Shown here piece by piece: positions 8,642 to 21,994 of a DNA stretch of 64,000 nucleotides; positions within the stretch are counted from its first letter, which is position 1; the number at the start of each line of letters is the position of its first letter. The stretch lies in NCBI GenBank assembly GCA_029255685.2, contig CM055312.2, positions 4,798,649 through 4,862,648 of the forward strand. Reading direction: 5' to 3'. The notes beneath the pieces were generated by a model. That model did no database searches. It was given only the letters and a program-made list of their open reading frames with translations, and was not told the DNA's origin. This stretch comes from Silene conica. Taxonomy: Eukaryota > Streptophyta > Magnoliopsida > Caryophyllales > Caryophyllaceae. The position numbers were made by a program, and so were the translations under genes.

Positions 8642-11624
8642 TGTAACATCCCGTATTTTCGTAAAATCTAATTTAAGCGATTTTAATTATTTTAAGTAAT
8701 AAAATAATATTTAATAATTTAATTCGGAAGTTTTTATAAATAAATAAGATCCGTCTTAAGAACCTCCAGTTCTTAAGACGAATACAACTTGGCATAGTTA
8801 AATATCCGACTCAAGTATTCATCCCATATCCGTTTTAAAAGTCCGTTCCATTTAATTATTCGGAAAGGACCCACTTGTACTCTTATAAACCCTTATGTCG
8901 ACATCTTAAACCCCTTCATCCTCAACACTCCATTCTTTTACAGTAAACTCAACAATTCATAAACCTCCATAAATCCTCCATTTCTTTTGCTAAAATCTTC
9001 ATCATCCGTCCTCCGAATCACAAAAGTAAGTACATTTTCGGAATCCTCGCGCAAATTCCAAGCCATCCGTCACTTTAGTTTTTCAATTTCTTCACTTCGA
9101 AAATCCGGCCTGTTTTGGTATAATTCCGTTTTATGGCCCTAAACTGATTTTTCCGTGTTGTAGGTGAAGGACTCGACAACCCGGACGTTGATAGTTTCAT
9201 ACTCGAGGAGGATCTTTAGCCGGATAAGCTTAAGAGGTGACGATAATGAGATAACTCGGCCTTTTATGTGTATATTAGCATATTTGATGGATTCTCTTAA
9301 TTGTTTCTAATTTTAGTTGAGTATTATGATTTCTAGACTTAGAAACATGTTTAGGTTGTTGTTTATGTGAGGAATTCATGCTTGGAAATATGGTTATGTG
9401 TTCCTATGTGATTTTCAGTTTTTCTCATTTTTGCGACGGATACATGTATAATTCATTTGAGGATTGTTATGGGAATTATATGCTGGTAGTTTGGTAGTAA
9501 TTGGTGATTTGTATTGTCGGGTAAACATTATGTATAGCAAGCTTGAAGTTTGTAGGTCGATTCACGAAGTTTTCCTTGAATGCGATTTTGCGAAATCCCG
9601 TATCAGGCTCTCTGAGCCGGTCGACCGACCGGCCGCCGGTCGACCGGCTGAGGGCGCGTCTTGTATTTTCGAAAGTTTTGAGAATTTGGCCTTGAGACTG
9701 CCAGCCGGCCGACCGGCTGCCTGCCGACCGGCTGGTAGTCATCTTTCCTTGTATTGTGTGTTTTTGCGATAAACATAGCATAGGAGGGAGCCCAGCCGGC
9801 AGACCGGCCGCCTGCCAGCCGGCTGGGAGTGCATATGGGGATGGATACGATTTTAGTAAAGGCTAGGGAATGGGGTTCCCAGCCGGCCGACCGGCTGCCT
9901 GCCGACCGGCTGGGAGTCCTTCTTGGTGTTTTCTCGGTTTTGAAAAGAGATGTAGGCTGAGGGATCACCAGCCGGCCGACCGGCTGCCTGCCGACCGGCT
10001 GGGGACCCCTGTAAGCTATTTTGTGTTTTTGAAATTAAATCGTAACTTTCAAACGGTTGTTCAGTTTTGTTTGAAACTCGTTTTGTATACCCGTGGCATG
10101 TATTTGAGGTCCCCGGTGTACGGGCAACGTTATATTGGGTTCGGGAATGTAGTGAGGATAGAGACCCCCCGGTCGGGTAACCGAAAGGGAAACCGGCTCT
10201 CCCTCGCCCTAGTTCCCGGAATCAATTGAATGTTGATTAGAGGTTTAAGAAGTTAGAACTATAGGTTAGTTTCTACCTTTGGTTGTTCAGTGGTTACATT
10301 GGTTGTCGCGTGGTGGGATATGTGTTAAGTTCACCTCTGGACCCACTACGTGTTTATCTGTCGCGTGATGGGATATGTGTTAAGTTCACCTCTGGACCCG
10401 TTACGTGTTTTGCTTGGGCGTGTCAGGATATGTGTTAAGCTCACCTCTGGACCTGACACGTGATCGGTTGTCGTACACGGGATATGTGTTAAGCTCACCT
10501 CTGGACCCGTTGTGCGATGACTGTGTATTGGGATATGTGTTAAGTTCACCTCTGGACCCAATACATGTTTGTAGCATTGGGATATGTGTTAAGTTCACCT
10601 CTGGACCCTTTGCTTTTGGATGATTAGGGATATGTGTTAAGTTCACCTCTGGACCCTTTTCATGTTTGTAAGATTAGGGATATGTGTTAAGTTCACCTCT
10701 GGACCCTTTTCATGTTTGTAAGTTTAGGGATATGTGTTAAGTTCACCTCTGGACCCTTTACTTGATTAGATGTTGGGATATGTGTTAAGCTCACCTCTGG
10801 ACCCGACATAGTGTAGTAATGGGATATGTGTTAAGTTCACCTCTGGACCCGTTGCTAGTGTTATGAATGTGTATCTGCTTGCCTAGATGATGGTACAGTG
10901 TCAGATATTCATGATTTGTTATGGATGTTTATCTGCTTGCCTAGATGATGGTACAGTGTCAGATATGCATGTCGAGTTGTTGATGTTATTTAGTTGTGGT
11001 TTAATCATCCAAGGCATTGGATGACTCTTAGTTCGGTTTCATAAATAATTGGATTGAAAGACCCCCCGACTGGGTAACCAGTAGGGAAACCGGCTCTCCT
11101 TCCTATTTGTTTATGAAGTTAGTTGAGAGCCGTGCATGGTAATCGCATGTTAGTAAGAGATCAGATGATGAGTTGTTTATGCTTCACATGTTGATATATG
11201 TTGGAGTATTCTGTATTGTTTTATATGTTACGTGTTGTCACAAAAGGTGGCTAGGAGAACTCTAGTCACTCCCCACTGATTGTGGCGTACATGTTTTCAT
11301 GTATGTAGGTACATGCAGGTTGGAGATGGGTTCACGAGGGCTAGCGAGTGATGATCCTGCTGTCATCATTGACTTACCTTATATCGTTTAGCTGGACTCG
11401 TAGTTGTTACCTTGTTTTGGTGCCGGTAGGGATGTTCCATCCCCGGCTGTTGTATATATTTCTTTTCCGTACTTAGAACCGATACTTATCTATTTTGGTT
11501 TTGTTTCTATTTCTGTTTCAATTTAAGACTTCTCGCATGTTGTTGTCTTCTAAAAAGTTTTAATTCCGCTGAAATTTTGGTACTTTTACGTGTTTACTTT
11601 TCCGCTTTCGCGAGGGGTTTTACA
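8642..11624 (+). repeat. LTR 2 (middle) of tandem chromovirus (2,983 bp)
   Basis: It serves as 3' LTR for internal part 1 and 5' LTR for internal part 2. It contains the full 15-bp segment missing from LTR 1 and C at 9416. It lacks any target duplication at either edge and is instead joined precisely to a polypurine tract on the left and a primer site on the right, as expected of a recombination product. It carries the same hairpin modules: the GC-rich module at 9613-10007 and the 11-hairpin array at 10309-10856. Confidence 0.94.
10309..10856 (+). repeat. Array of 11 hairpins with constant loop (LTR 2)
   Basis: Exact positional equivalent of the array at 2659-3206, with all 11 units and the same arms as far as I can read. 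Confidence 0.88.
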
Positions 11625-11790
11625 GTTGGTATCAGAGCATTATTGCTCCCGACGCACTCATGTGACCCCCAACCTTAACTTGACCAAATAAACAAATAAT
11701 GAATGAGAGATGGGTAGATTTAAGGACTTAATTTGTAGCCTACTTGTGATTGCTAATTGCTAAGCTAATCCTTATTTTCTCTTTTGAAGG

Positions 11791-12810
11791 ATGGTGAGAC
11801 CTAGAGCTGCTGATAACATAGTACTGCAAGCAATTCAGCATTTGCTTGAGACACAGAGACAGCAAGCGGGGAATGTTCCACCTCCTCCACCGCCGGGCGG
11901 CGAGACTAATCGTCCGGGTAGCTTTTCCTGGATTGCCTCTCAGATGTCCAGAAGTCATGTTAGGACCTACGGAGGCGAGGCTGACCCTGTAGCCCTCACA
12001 GAGTGGTTCAGAGAGATGGAAAAGAGCTTCACCTTATACTCAGTCGTTAGGGAGGATAGAGTGCGTTTAGCCGCTCACTTCCTGACATTGGAGGCTGACC
12101 GTTGGTGGGCATTGACTGGACCTACCGCTGTTCTTGACCCGATGTTCGATTGGGAGGCTTTCAAAGACAGGCTCGAGGCGAGGTTCTACCCCAAGGAGTT
12201 GAGATCGCAGAGGTTGAAAGAATTTATGGATTTGAAGCAAGGGAAGATGACCGTTCAAGAATTCACTGACAAGTTCAACCAGTTAGCTCATTTTGCATCG
12301 AGATTTGTTCGTGATGAGGCTGAGAGGGTGTATTTCTACCGAGGGAAGCTAGGGCCGAGGATTGAGAGTATGGTTCGTCGTGACTCTACTTCTTTTGTGG
12401 AGGTTTATGACGATGCTATTTGGGCCGAGAGTTCTATTCGTGCCATTGATGCTGAGACTCGTGCCGCTACTTCCAGCTCACTTCTCACCAGAGATCCGTG
12501 TACCAGGGGAAGAGACCATTTGTTCCTTCTACTTCTTCGCCTTCTTCCCAGAAGAAGCGTTTTGAGAGGTTCTCTGCTCCGGTGGCTAAGACCTTTGTTC
12601 ACACCGACACATCTCCTAGTGTTTGCCACCGTTGTGGTAAACCTTCTCATCCGGGTTTTGACTGTTTCAAGAATGCCTATAAGTGTTTCACTTGTAATGG
12701 ATTTGGGCATCGATCATATGAGTGTCCTGAGAGGAACACCGCACTTGGCAAGGCTGCCACTGCTGCTGCAGCGACGAAAGGAGGGAAGCCGAAAGGGAAG
12801 ATTTTTGTGA
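11791..12810 (+). CDS. gag: Ty3/gypsy Gag, copy 2 (ends out of frame)
   Basis: The translation is identical to copy 1 along its full length, including the loss of Gag-like reading after about residue 236. The frame break at about 12496-12500 shows the same GTGT. Because both copies descend from one insertion, sharing the break does not by itself show that it is functional. Proline run, capsid-like domain and start context are as in copy 1. Expected role: coat protein of the intracellular particle. Confidence 0.85.
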   Translation: MVRPRAADNIVLQAIQHLLETQRQQAGNVPPPPPPGGETNRPGSFSWIASQMSRSHVRTYGGEADPVALTEWFREMEKSFTLYSVVREDRVRLAAHFLTLEADRWWALTGPTAVLDPMFDWEAFKDRLEARFYPKELRSQRLKEFMDLKQGKMTVQEFTDKFNQLAHFASRFVRDEAERVYFYRGKLGPRIESMVRRDSTSFVEVYDDAIWAESSIRAIDAETRAATSSSLLTRDPCTRGRDHLFLLLLRLLPRRSVLRGSLLRWLRPLFTPTHLLVFATVVVNLLIRVLTVSRMPISVSLVMDLGIDHMSVLRGTPHLARLPLLLQRRKEGSRKGRFL

Positions 12811-15800
12811 TGACTAGGGCTGAGGCAGAGGCGCATCCTGACATTGTTGCCGGTATATTTTCTGTTCTTGGCGCTGAGTGCCTTATTTTATTCGATACTG
12901 GAGCTTCTTTGTCATTTATATCGACTCAGTTCGCCGACCGTCTAGCTCTTGAGTCTTCATTGGTTGAGGAGACTTCTATTTCCTTACCTTCTGGAGACGT
13001 GTTTTCATGCTCTTCGTCCCATAGGGATGTTCCTATTGTTATTGGTCAAGCCACATTTCCAGCGGACTTACTGAGATTTCCTCTCGAGGAGTTTGACATT
13101 ATCCTCGGTATGGATTGGTTATCGCGATACCATGCTCGCTTCGAGTGTCGCGACCAGAAAATCTGCTTGAGGAGTTCTTCAGGAGTTCGTGTTTCCTATA
13201 GGGGAACTCGCCCTCAAAGGGGTGTTCGTGTTATCTCTTCGATGAAAGCTTCTCATCTTCTTAGGAAGGGTTGCCAAGCCTTCCTGTGTGTTGTTACAGC
13301 TGCTAAACCATCGCTACCGAAGCTTGAAGATGTAGCCATTGTTCGTGAGTATCCAGATGTGTTCCCAGATGACTTGCCAGGGATACCGCCAGAGAGAGAT
13401 GTGGAGTTTACTATTGAGCTTGTTCCAGGTACCGGACCAATTTCTAAAGCTCCTTACCGTATGGCTCCGCCAGAGTTGAAAGAGTTGAAGCAGCAATTGG
13501 AAGAGATGATCGAGAAAGGTTTCATTAGACCTAGTGCTTCTCCGTGGGGCGCTCCCGTTCTGTTCGTCAAGAAGAAAGATGGTTCCATGAGATTGTGCAT
13601 TGACTATAGAGAGCTGAACCGAGTGACAGTGAAGAATCGATATCCTTTGCCTAGGATAGATGATTTGTTCGATCAGTTGAGAGGTGCTTCGAGGTTTTCT
13701 AAGATTGATCTTCGATCAGGTTATCATCAGATTCCAGTGAGAGAGGCTGATATTGCGAAGACTGCATTTCGTACCAGATATGGACATTTTGAGTTCGTGG
13801 TTATTCCTTTTGGGTTGACTAATGCACCGGCTATCTTCATGGATCAGATGAACCGTACCTTCAGTGAGTATTTGGACACTTGTGTCGTGGTTTTTATTGA
13901 TGACATCTTGATATATTCGAAGACCGATGAGGAACATGCTGAGCATCTTCGATTGATTCTAGGGATTCTGCGCAAACAGAAATGGTTCGCAAAGTTTTCG
14001 AAGTGTGAATTTTGGCTCTCGAAGGTTGCCTTTTTAGGACATGTGATATCCAGCGAGGGTGTGATGGTAGATCCCGCGAAGATAGAGGCTGTAGTTGATT
14101 GGGAGAGTCCTAAGGATGTTGGAGAGATCCGTAGCTTTTTGGGTTTGGCTGGTTATTATCGTAGATTCGTTGAGGATTTCTCTAGATTAGCTCGCCCGAT
14201 GACTCAGTTGCTGAAGAAAGAAGCCAAATTTGTGTGGACCGACAAGTGTGAGAGTTCATTCCAGGAGTTGAAGACCAGATTGACTTCCGCCCCGGTGCTA
14301 GCTTTGCCAGAGATCGGAGTGGACTTTGATGTGTATTGTGATGCTTCGATGTTAGGACTTGGATGTGTACTGATGCAGAGTGGTAAAGTGATAGCATATT
14401 CATCTAGACAGTTGAGAGTTCATGAGGTGAACTATCCGACACATGATTTGGAGTTGGCCGCAGTTGTTCATGCCTTGAAGATGTGGCGTCATTACCTGAT
14501 GGGATCTCATTGCCGCATTTTCACCGATCATAAGAGCTTAAAGTACATTTTCACTCAGAAAGACCTTAACATGAGACAGAGACGTTGGCTAGAGTTGGTG
14601 AAGGATTACGACATCGAGTTGTTATATCATGAGGGAAAAGCCAATGTAGTTGCTGATGCGCTTAGCCGCAAGACTTCTCACTCGATGAGTGCCATGAGGG
14701 TATTGCCCGATGAGTTGTGTTCCGAGTTCCGGAAGCTGAGATTAGAGATGGTGGGTAGTGGTTTTGATTGGTTATCTGCTATGACTGCCGAGCCGTCTTT
14801 ATATTGGGAGATTCGCCAGAGTTTGCCTTTAGATGCCGACTTCAAGAAGTTCGAGGCTAAGATTTCGAGTGGTGTTGCACCCGACTTGGTAATAGATGCT
14901 GATGGTTTCCTTAAGTTCCGTGGTAGGATGTATGTCCCTGATGTGCCAGATTTGAGGAAGAGGGTCCTTGATGAGGCTCATTTGTCACCGTATTCCGTTC
15001 ATCCAGGTGGAGAGAAGATGCACAAAGATTTGAGGCTTATGTTTTGGTGGCCTGGTATGAAGAAAGAGATCTTGGATTATGTTAGTAGGTGCTTGACTTG
15101 TCAACAAGTCAAGATAGAGCATAGGAGACCTGGTGGTTTGCTACAGCCGCTTCCCGTTCCTCAGTGGAAGTGGGAGTGCATATCTATGGATTTTGTCACT
15201 GCTTTGCCTAAGACCGTGGGAGGCAAAGATGCGATTTGGGTTATTGTTGATCGCCTAACTAAGTGTGCCAGATTCGTGCCGATCAGAGAGACTTGGGACA
15301 TGGATCGTTTAGCTAGGGCTTACGTTGCTGAGATAGTCCGATATCATGGTGTCCCTAAGGAGATAGTTTCAGATCGTGACCCGAGGTTTTGTTCCAGGTT
15401 CTGGAAGGCCTTGCAGGAGGCGATGGGTAGCCGTTTGTTGATGAGCACTGCTTTTCATGCTGCGACCGATGGTCAGTCCGAGAGGACTATACAGACACTT
15501 GAGGATTTGCTCCGCGCTTGTGCTCTCGACTTTCAGAGCTCTTGGGAGCAGAGTTTGCCGTTGGTAGAGTTTTCTTACAACAACAGTTATCATGCTTCCA
15601 TTGGTATGGCTCCGTACGAGGCTCTTTACGGTAGGAAGTGCCGTAGCCCTATTTGTTGGGATCAGGCTAGCGATGTTCGTGACCTTGGACCTGATCAGCT
15701 AGTTGAGACCATTTACCGTGTACAGCTTATTAGGAATAGGATGAAAGCCGCTCAGGACCGGCATAAGTCCTATGCAGATGTCCGTCGTCGACCCTTAGAG

Positions 15801-16226
15801 TTCGAGGAGGGTGACAGTGTATTTTTGAGGGTGTCTCCGATGAAGGGTGTCAAAAGGTTTGGAGTTAAGGGCAAGCTGAGCCCTAAGTACATTGGACCTT
15901 TTGTGATCGCGAAGAAGATTGGTGCCGTAGCTTATCGTTTGGACTTGCCTCCTAGTTTGGGCAAGGTTCATAACGTTTTTCACGTTTCCCAGCTCCGCAG
16001 ATACATCAGTGACCCGAGTCATGTTTTGCCTGGAGAGATTGAGAACCTGGAGCCGAGTCTTGCCTTTGAGGAGCGTCCAGTGAAGATCCTTGACCGTCAG
16101 GAGAGGAAGCTTAGGAGCAAGGTGGTGCCCTTGGTGAAGATCCTTTGGCGTTGCGGCGAGATCGAGGAGCAGACTTGGGAGACTGAGGCATCGATGCGTG
16201 CTGCGCATCCTTTCTTATTTGATTGA
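12498..16226 (+). CDS. pol: Ty3/gypsy Pol with Gag zinc knuckles, copy 2
   Basis: Same domain order and motifs as copy 1: CCHC pair, DTGAS protease, reverse transcriptase with FIDD, RNase H, integrase with D-x35-E, and a chromodomain-like tail. I found two differences in the internal part. One is a silent G-to-A change at 13439. The other is a G-to-T change at 13805 that converts Met436 to Ile in the usually conserved MPFGLTNAP motif of reverse transcriptase. The substitution may or may not impair activity; no stop or frameshift is added. GTG at 12498 is a nominal start; the frame is normally entered from gag. Confidence 0.92.
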   Translation: MYQGKRPFVPSTSSPSSQKKRFERFSAPVAKTFVHTDTSPSVCHRCGKPSHPGFDCFKNAYKCFTCNGFGHRSYECPERNTALGKAATAAAATKGGKPKGKIFVMTRAEAEAHPDIVAGIFSVLGAECLILFDTGASLSFISTQFADRLALESSLVEETSISLPSGDVFSCSSSHRDVPIVIGQATFPADLLRFPLEEFDIILGMDWLSRYHARFECRDQKICLRSSSGVRVSYRGTRPQRGVRVISSMKASHLLRKGCQAFLCVVTAAKPSLPKLEDVAIVREYPDVFPDDLPGIPPERDVEFTIELVPGTGPISKAPYRMAPPELKELKQQLEEMIEKGFIRPSASPWGAPVLFVKKKDGSMRLCIDYRELNRVTVKNRYPLPRIDDLFDQLRGASRFSKIDLRSGYHQIPVREADIAKTAFRTRYGHFEFVVIPFGLTNAPAIFMDQMNRTFSEYLDTCVVVFIDDILIYSKTDEEHAEHLRLILGILRKQKWFAKFSKCEFWLSKVAFLGHVISSEGVMVDPAKIEAVVDWESPKDVGEIRSFLGLAGYYRRFVEDFSRLARPMTQLLKKEAKFVWTDKCESSFQELKTRLTSAPVLALPEIGVDFDVYCDASMLGLGCVLMQSGKVIAYSSRQLRVHEVNYPTHDLELAAVVHALKMWRHYLMGSHCRIFTDHKSLKYIFTQKDLNMRQRRWLELVKDYDIELLYHEGKANVVADALSRKTSHSMSAMRVLPDELCSEFRKLRLEMVGSGFDWLSAMTAEPSLYWEIRQSLPLDADFKKFEAKISSGVAPDLVIDADGFLKFRGRMYVPDVPDLRKRVLDEAHLSPYSVHPGGEKMHKDLRLMFWWPGMKKEILDYVSRCLTCQQVKIEHRRPGGLLQPLPVPQWKWECISMDFVTALPKTVGGKDAIWVIVDRLTKCARFVPIRETWDMDRLARAYVAEIVRYHGVPKEIVSDRDPRFCSRFWKALQEAMGSRLLMSTAFHAATDGQSERTIQTLEDLLRACALDFQSSWEQSLPLVEFSYNNSYHASIGMAPYEALYGRKCRSPICWDQASDVRDLGPDQLVETIYRVQLIRNRMKAAQDRHKSYADVRRRPLEFEEGDSVFLRVSPMKGVKRFGVKGKLSPKYIGPFVIAKKIGAVAYRLDLPPSLGKVHNVFHVSQLRRYISDPSHVLPGEIENLEPSLAFEERPVKILDRQERKLRSKVVPLVKILWRCGEIEEQTWETEASMRAAHPFLFD

Positions 16227-16291
16227 GGTATAGTATATAGATTTATATCCGTTCGAGTTTCGAGGACGAAACTTTTTGAAGTTGGGGTGAT

Positions 16292-19274
16292 TGTAACATC
16301 CCGTATTTTCGTAAAATCTAATTTAAGCGATTTTAATTATTTTAAGTAATAAAATAATATTTAATAATTTAATTCGGAAGTTTTTATAAATAAATAAGAT
16401 CCGTCTTAAGAACCTCCAGTTCTTAAGACGAATACAACTTGGCATAGTTAAATATCCGACTCAAGTATTCATCCCATATCCGTTTTAAAAGTCCGTTCCA
16501 TTTAATTATTCGGAAAGGACCCACTTGTACTCTTATAAACCCTTATGTCGACATCTTAAACCCCTTCATCCTCAACACTCCATTCTTTTACAGTAAACTC
16601 AACAATTCATAAACCTCCATAAATCCTCCATTTCTTTTGCTAAAATCTTCATCATCCGTCCTCCGAATCACAAAAGTAAGTACATTTTCGGAATCCTCGC
16701 GCAAATTCCAAGCCATCCGTCACTTTAGTTTTTCAATTTCTTCACTTCGAAAATCCGGCCTGTTTTGGTATAATTCCGTTTTATGGCCCTAAACTGATTT
16801 TTCCGTGTTGTAGGTGAAGGACTCGACAACCCGGACGTTGATAGTTTCATACTCGAGGAGGATCTTTAGCCGGATAAGCTTAAGAGGTGACGATAATGAG
16901 ATAACTCGGCCTTTTATGTGTATATTAGCATATTTGATGGATTCTCTTAATTGTTTCTAATTTTAGTTGAGTATTATGATTTCTAGACTTAGAAACATGT
17001 TTAGGTTGTTGTTTATGTGAGGAATTCATGCTTGGAAATATGGTTATGTGTTCCTATGTGATTTTCAGTTTTTCTCATTTTTGCGACGGATACATGTATA
17101 ATTCATTTGAGGATTGTTATGGGAATTATATGCTGGTAGTTTGGTAGTAATTGGTGATTTGTATTGTCGGGTAAACATTATGTATAGCAAGCTTGAAGTT
17201 TGTAGGTCGATTCACGAAGTTTTCCTTGAATGCGATTTTGCGAAATCCCGTATCAGGCTCTCTGAGCCGGTCGACCGACCGGCCGCCGGTCGACCGGCTG
17301 AGGGCGCGTCTTGTATTTTCGAAAGTTTTGAGAATTTGGCCTTGAGACTGCCAGCCGGCCGACCGGCTGCCTGCCGACCGGCTGGTAGTCATCTTTCCTT
17401 GTATTGTGTGTTTTTGCGATAAACATAGCATAGGAGGGAGCCCAGCCGGCAGACCGGCCGCCTGCCAGCCGGCTGGGAGTGCATATGGGGATGGATACGA
17501 TTTTAGTAAAGGCTAGGGAATGGGGTTCCCAGCCGGCCGACCGGCTGCCTGCCGACCGGCTGGGAGTCCTTCTTGGTGTTTTCTCGGTTTTGAAAAGAGA
17601 TGTAGGCTGAGGGATCACCAGCCGGCCGACCGGCTGCCTGCCGACCGGCTGGGGACCCCTGTAAGCTATTTTGTGTTTTTGAAATTAAATCGTAACTTTC
17701 AAACGGTTGTTCAGTTTTGTTTGAAACTCGTTTTGTATACCCGTGGCATGTATTTGAGGTCCCCGGTGTACGGGCAACGTTATATTGGGTTCGGGAATGT
17801 AGTGAGGATAGAGACCCCCCGGTCGGGTAACCGAAAGGGAAACCGGCTCTCCCTCGCCCTAGTTCCCGGAATCAATTGAATGTTGATTAGAGGTTTAAGA
17901 AGTTAGAACTATAGGTTAGTTTCTACCTTTGGTTGTTCAGTGGTTACATTGGTTGTCGCGTGGTGGGATATGTGTTAAGTTCACCTCTGGACCCACTACG
18001 TGTTTATCTGTCGCGTGATGGGATATGTGTTAAGTTCACCTCTGGACCCGTTACGTGTTTTGCTTGGGCGTGTCAGGATATGTGTTAAGCTCACCTCTGG
18101 ACCTGACACGTGATCGGTTGTCGTACACGGGATATGTGTTAAGCTCACCTCTGGACCCGTTGTGCGATGACTGTGTATTGGGATATGTGTTAAGTTCACC
18201 TCTGGACCCAATACATGTTTGTAGCATTGGGATATGTGTTAAGTTCACCTCTGGACCCTTTGCTTTTGGATGATTAGGGATATGTGTTAAGTTCACCTCT
18301 GGACCCTTTTCATGTTTGTAAGATTAGGGATATGTGTTAAGTTCACCTCTGGACCCTTTTCATGTTTGTAAGTTTAGGGATATGTGTTAAGTTCACCTCT
18401 GGACCCTTTACTTGATTAGATGTTGGGATATGTGTTAAGCTCACCTCTGGACCCGACATAGTGTAGTAATGGGATATGTGTTAAGTTCACCTCTGGACCC
18501 GTTGCTAGTGTTATGAATGTGTATCTGCTTGCCTAGATGATGGTACAGTGTCAGATATTCATGATTTGTTATGGATGTTTATCTGCTTGCCTAGATGATG
18601 GTACAGTGTCAGATATGCATGTCGAGTTGTTGATGTTATTTAGTTGTGGTTTAATCATCCAAGGCATTGGATGACTCTTAGTTCGGTTTCATAAATAATT
18701 GGATTGAAAGACCCCCCGACTGGGTAACCAGTAGGGAAACCGGCTCTCCTTCCTATTTGTTTATGAAGTTAGTTGAGAGCCGTGCATGGTAATCGCATGT
18801 TAGTAAGAGATCAGATGATGAGTTGTTTATGCTTCACATGTTGATATATGTTGGAGTATTCTGTATTGTTTTATATGTTACGTGTTGTCACAAAAGGTGG
18901 CTAGGAGAACTCTAGTCACTCCCCACTGATTGTGGCGTATATGTTTTCATGTATGTAGGTACATGCAGGTTGGAGATGGGTTCACGAGGGCTAGCGAGTG
19001 ATGATCCTGCTGTCATCATTGACTTACCTTATATCGTTTAGCTGGACTCGTAGTTGTTACCTTGTTTTGGTGCCGGTAGGGATGTTCCATCCCCGGCTGT
19101 TGTATATATTTCTTTTCCGTACTTAGAACCGATACTTATCTATTTTGGTTTTGTTTCTATTTCTGTTTCAATTTAAGACTTCTCGCATGTTGTTGTCTTC
19201 TAAAAAGTTTTAATTCCGCTGAAATTTTGGTACTTTTACGTGTTTACTTTTCCGCTTTCGCGAGGGGTTTTACA
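16292..19274 (+). repeat. LTR 3 of tandem chromovirus (2,983 bp)
   Basis: It begins after the second polypurine tract and ends TTTTACA directly before the right-hand ATTCT duplication. It shares the 15-bp segment and C (17066) with LTR 2, and has T at 18940 where LTRs 1 and 2 have C. The GC-rich module is at 17263-17657 and the 11-hairpin array at 17959-18506. Confidence 0.95.
17959..18506 (+). repeat. Array of 11 hairpins with constant loop (LTR 3)
   Basis: Equivalent of the arrays at 2659 and 10309, with the same 11 units. Confidence 0.88.
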
Positions 19275-19279
19275 ATTCT
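19275..19279. repeat. Target-site duplication, right copy (ATTCT)
   Basis: Matches 1002-1006 exactly and closes the tandem insertion. Confidence 0.93.
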
Positions 19280-21270
19280 GATCTCGATCACGATTAGTTG
19301 TTGATGAACTTAATCACGATTGATTAAATTATTTCAGGGTAAATTGATTAGATAAATTATTTAAGACAAATGAAACAATGAAAAATTCTCATTTAATTTA
19401 AATGAAACAATTAAAAAACTAATAAAATTACTATTTAATTTATTAGTGAAATTAATTAAGTAAAATAAATAATGTGTAAAACAATTAAGTAAAATAAATA
19501 ATGTGTAAAATAATAGAAATTTCATAAATTAATTAAATACATATAGTTAACTTAGTTAATTACATATGCTAATTTACTAACATAACCCTAATCTAACGAC
19601 AATAAATTAACTTGAGTTTGACACGTTGACGTCATAATGTGATTGATTGTGTATGGATTTTCCATACACATTGTGTATGTGTAGCCTTTTTGGTGGATAA
19701 AAGTAGCCTTGTAACAATAATTACATCGGGTGTAATGAAAGTAACAATAGTAATAACGAATGTAATAAAAGTAACGATCCTAAGAACAAAATAAGGGATA
19801 TATGAAAAATTAGCTAGTAATCGGTTTAAGTAAAATATTAATAGTAGGAGTAGTGAATTTATCTCATAATTTATTTCGTTGTAATATTAAGATATACCCG
19901 GTCTCATAGAAAAATATATTAATGATACATTTATGAGTTATGCAACTTTAAAATAGTTTTAATGAATGAAAATAGATTTTAATGCTAAATAGAGGTAGTC
20001 TGGGCGAAGCCGGGCACTCATACTCGTATAGTAATATATTATGTAACTCCAATAAAAATAAAATGTACCTTTGTCATAAATATATCGTACGTACATAAAT
20101 TTTTTTTGTTATAATAATATGACCTGTAATAAATGTAAATTTATAATATAATTATGTAAACTCATATATATTGTTCAATTTTTTATCAAATACATTTAAC
20201 TAGATGAGCATTATATTGATTATATAATGGGTATATTGAATATAAGTTAGAAGTACATTTGAAAATTATTATGGGAACATATTAATTTAACTCAAAATTT
20301 AGTTGTCATATATATATAACAAAAGAGATATTAGAATTACAACAAAATACTTGTTTCATAGTGGTATAGCAAGTGTACATCATTCATGAGATCAAGCCTT
20401 ATTAACTACTTTTTTGAAGTTTCATTTGATGGCTGACCGCCAACCACCACTGACCGATCACTGTCCACCGGTGGTCAAACTGTCGGTGGTGACCGCCTTT
20501 GACTTTGACTATAATTTAAAACCGTAAAATTAATTAACTAATATTAGTTTCCTAAATTACCCTTGACCACCAATAAGTTTAAAATTTGAATGTTGATGGA
20601 GGGAATCCAAAATATGTAAGTAAATTATAATAATATCCCGGGTGTCGCTCAATTTGAGTAACACCCGGTGTCGCTATATCATTATTCTTAACTAAATTTC
20701 ATAACTTAAAATCCCCAATCATGGACAATGCCAATTCACGGGTGAAAAGGGAGGTGAATTAATCAATTTGATCGTACACTTTTTTCAATTTTCATTCTTT
20801 CTTAGCAAATTTATGGTTTATGCGAATGAATTATAGAGGACGTAAAATTCTGAATTTTAGTTGAACTTTTGGGCTAAACATTGGACAAAACTTTTGTCGG
20901 AGTTGTTGGCTCTGCTATTCTTCGTTGACGGGAATATAAAGCATTCGTGTAAAAGTCACGAGTTGGCCATTGCATCATTGATTCGTGTGGATTAAATGAA
21001 CAAACCACAGTGGCGTCATGTAGCGTACACGATCAGACCACGGCTATGACATGAGAGCGAGTGACACGATTGGTCTGGTCCACGGTGGTGTCGCCTGAGT
21101 TATATGATCAATTCACAGTGGTGTTCTTTACTTTGCATGATAAAGCCTTGGTGATGTTGTTTACTATACATGAAACAATACTTGTGTTCAATTATTATAT
21201 ACTTTCAAGCTTCTATAATAACAAAAATTGATGCATGAAAATTTGATGAAACCAACAATACTAATACACC
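19280..21270. other. AT-rich spacer without a recognised gene
   Basis: Low-complexity host DNA with a short duplication near 19470-19510 (taaaataaataatgtgtaaaa). At about 20000-20030, ctgggcgaagccgggc forms a degraded hairpin that resembles a Helitron 3' hairpin but lacks a CTRR end. No coding potential was seen. Confidence 0.5.
20638..20668. other. Hairpin CCGGGTGT/ACACCCGG
   Basis: CCGGGTGT (20638-20645) pairs with ACACCCGG (20661-20668). An inner CTCAA/TTGAG pairing makes an almost continuous stem. GGTGTCGCT follows directly, repeating part of the stem. Confidence 0.5.
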
Positions 21271-21474
21271 GTTGAGCTTTTGGGATCAATGGAAGTATAG
21301 TTCGTCCAAGCAAAAAAAAATGAAAGATGAAATATCATGTTGTGAGCAACGGCCATATTTGTCCGAGAAAGAAGCTAAGGCAACAACAATGAGTAGAATT
21401 GCGGAAAATACAACCAAAATTTCGAGTAGACATTCTGATGATGAGCATCTGAATCTGTTCAACTGATAGTAATT

Positions 21475-21612
21475 TTCCTTATTCTTCGTCGTTGTTGTTA
21501 TTGTCGTCGTCGTTATCATCATCGCCTTTGTTATTGTCGTCGTCGCCCCCGTCCTCGTCATCGTCCTCGTCCTCGTCCCCTTCATCTTCCTCTTCATCGA
21601 TCTTCATCTTCA
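21475..21612. repeat. Imperfect trinucleotide (GTC/GTT/CTC) microsatellite
   Basis: A run of degenerate cgtcgt, tgttgt, cctcgt and catctt triplets, about 135 bp long. Open frames across it on either strand are compositional. Confidence 0.8.
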
Positions 21613-21994
21613 TCGTCGCTGCTGTGAAATGTTAAACAATTGTGAAATTCAAAAGTTCGGTGGGGACTGGGGAACAGGGGAGATGTAGACAGTAACAAGT
21701 GAATTAGAGTGTTAATTGTAGAAAGGTAACTGTGCAAAGATTTAACTCTAGAAGGGTGATTCCTAATTTATATATGCGATATTAGTAATTTTGGACGAAA
21801 AAAAGAAAAGGTGATATATTATATACGCAATCATTCATCTTAAATCATGGAATAGGTCAAGTTCAAATTAAAAAAAACCGGAGAAAATTCCACTTTAAAA
21901 CCATTTGTTATAGAAAGAGTAACCCTTAACTTGTAAAATAATTTTCTTTTTTTGAGGAAGAAAGAGGAGCATCTATTGAGTAACAAGGTGCTAA

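Larger units (their letters stand above)
1007..19274 (+). mobile_element. Tandem Ty3/gypsy chromovirus: LTR-internal-LTR-internal-LTR
   Basis: Three near-identical LTRs (1007-3974, 8642-11624, 16292-19274) enclose two near-identical internal parts (3975-8641 and 11625-16291). Only the outermost ends carry a target duplication: ATTCT at 1002-1006 and at 19275-19279. The array is therefore one insertion that later became tandem, probably by unequal crossing-over between LTRs, and not two independent insertions. LTRs begin TGTAACATCC and end TTTTACA. Each internal part has a primer site matching initiator tRNA-Met, gag, protease-RT-RNase H-integrase and a chromodomain-like C-terminus, as in the Tekay/Del clade. 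Few differences separate the copies, so the insertion is recent. Confidence 0.95.

Noticed and set aside
1007-11624. Two separate adjacent insertions of the same retrotransposon
   Set aside because: The middle LTR is shared and has no target duplication. Only the outer ends carry ATTCT.
21272-21466. 64-codon frame MSFWDQWKY...
   Set aside because: Not recognised, short and isolated, next to a microsatellite. Insufficient support for a gene.
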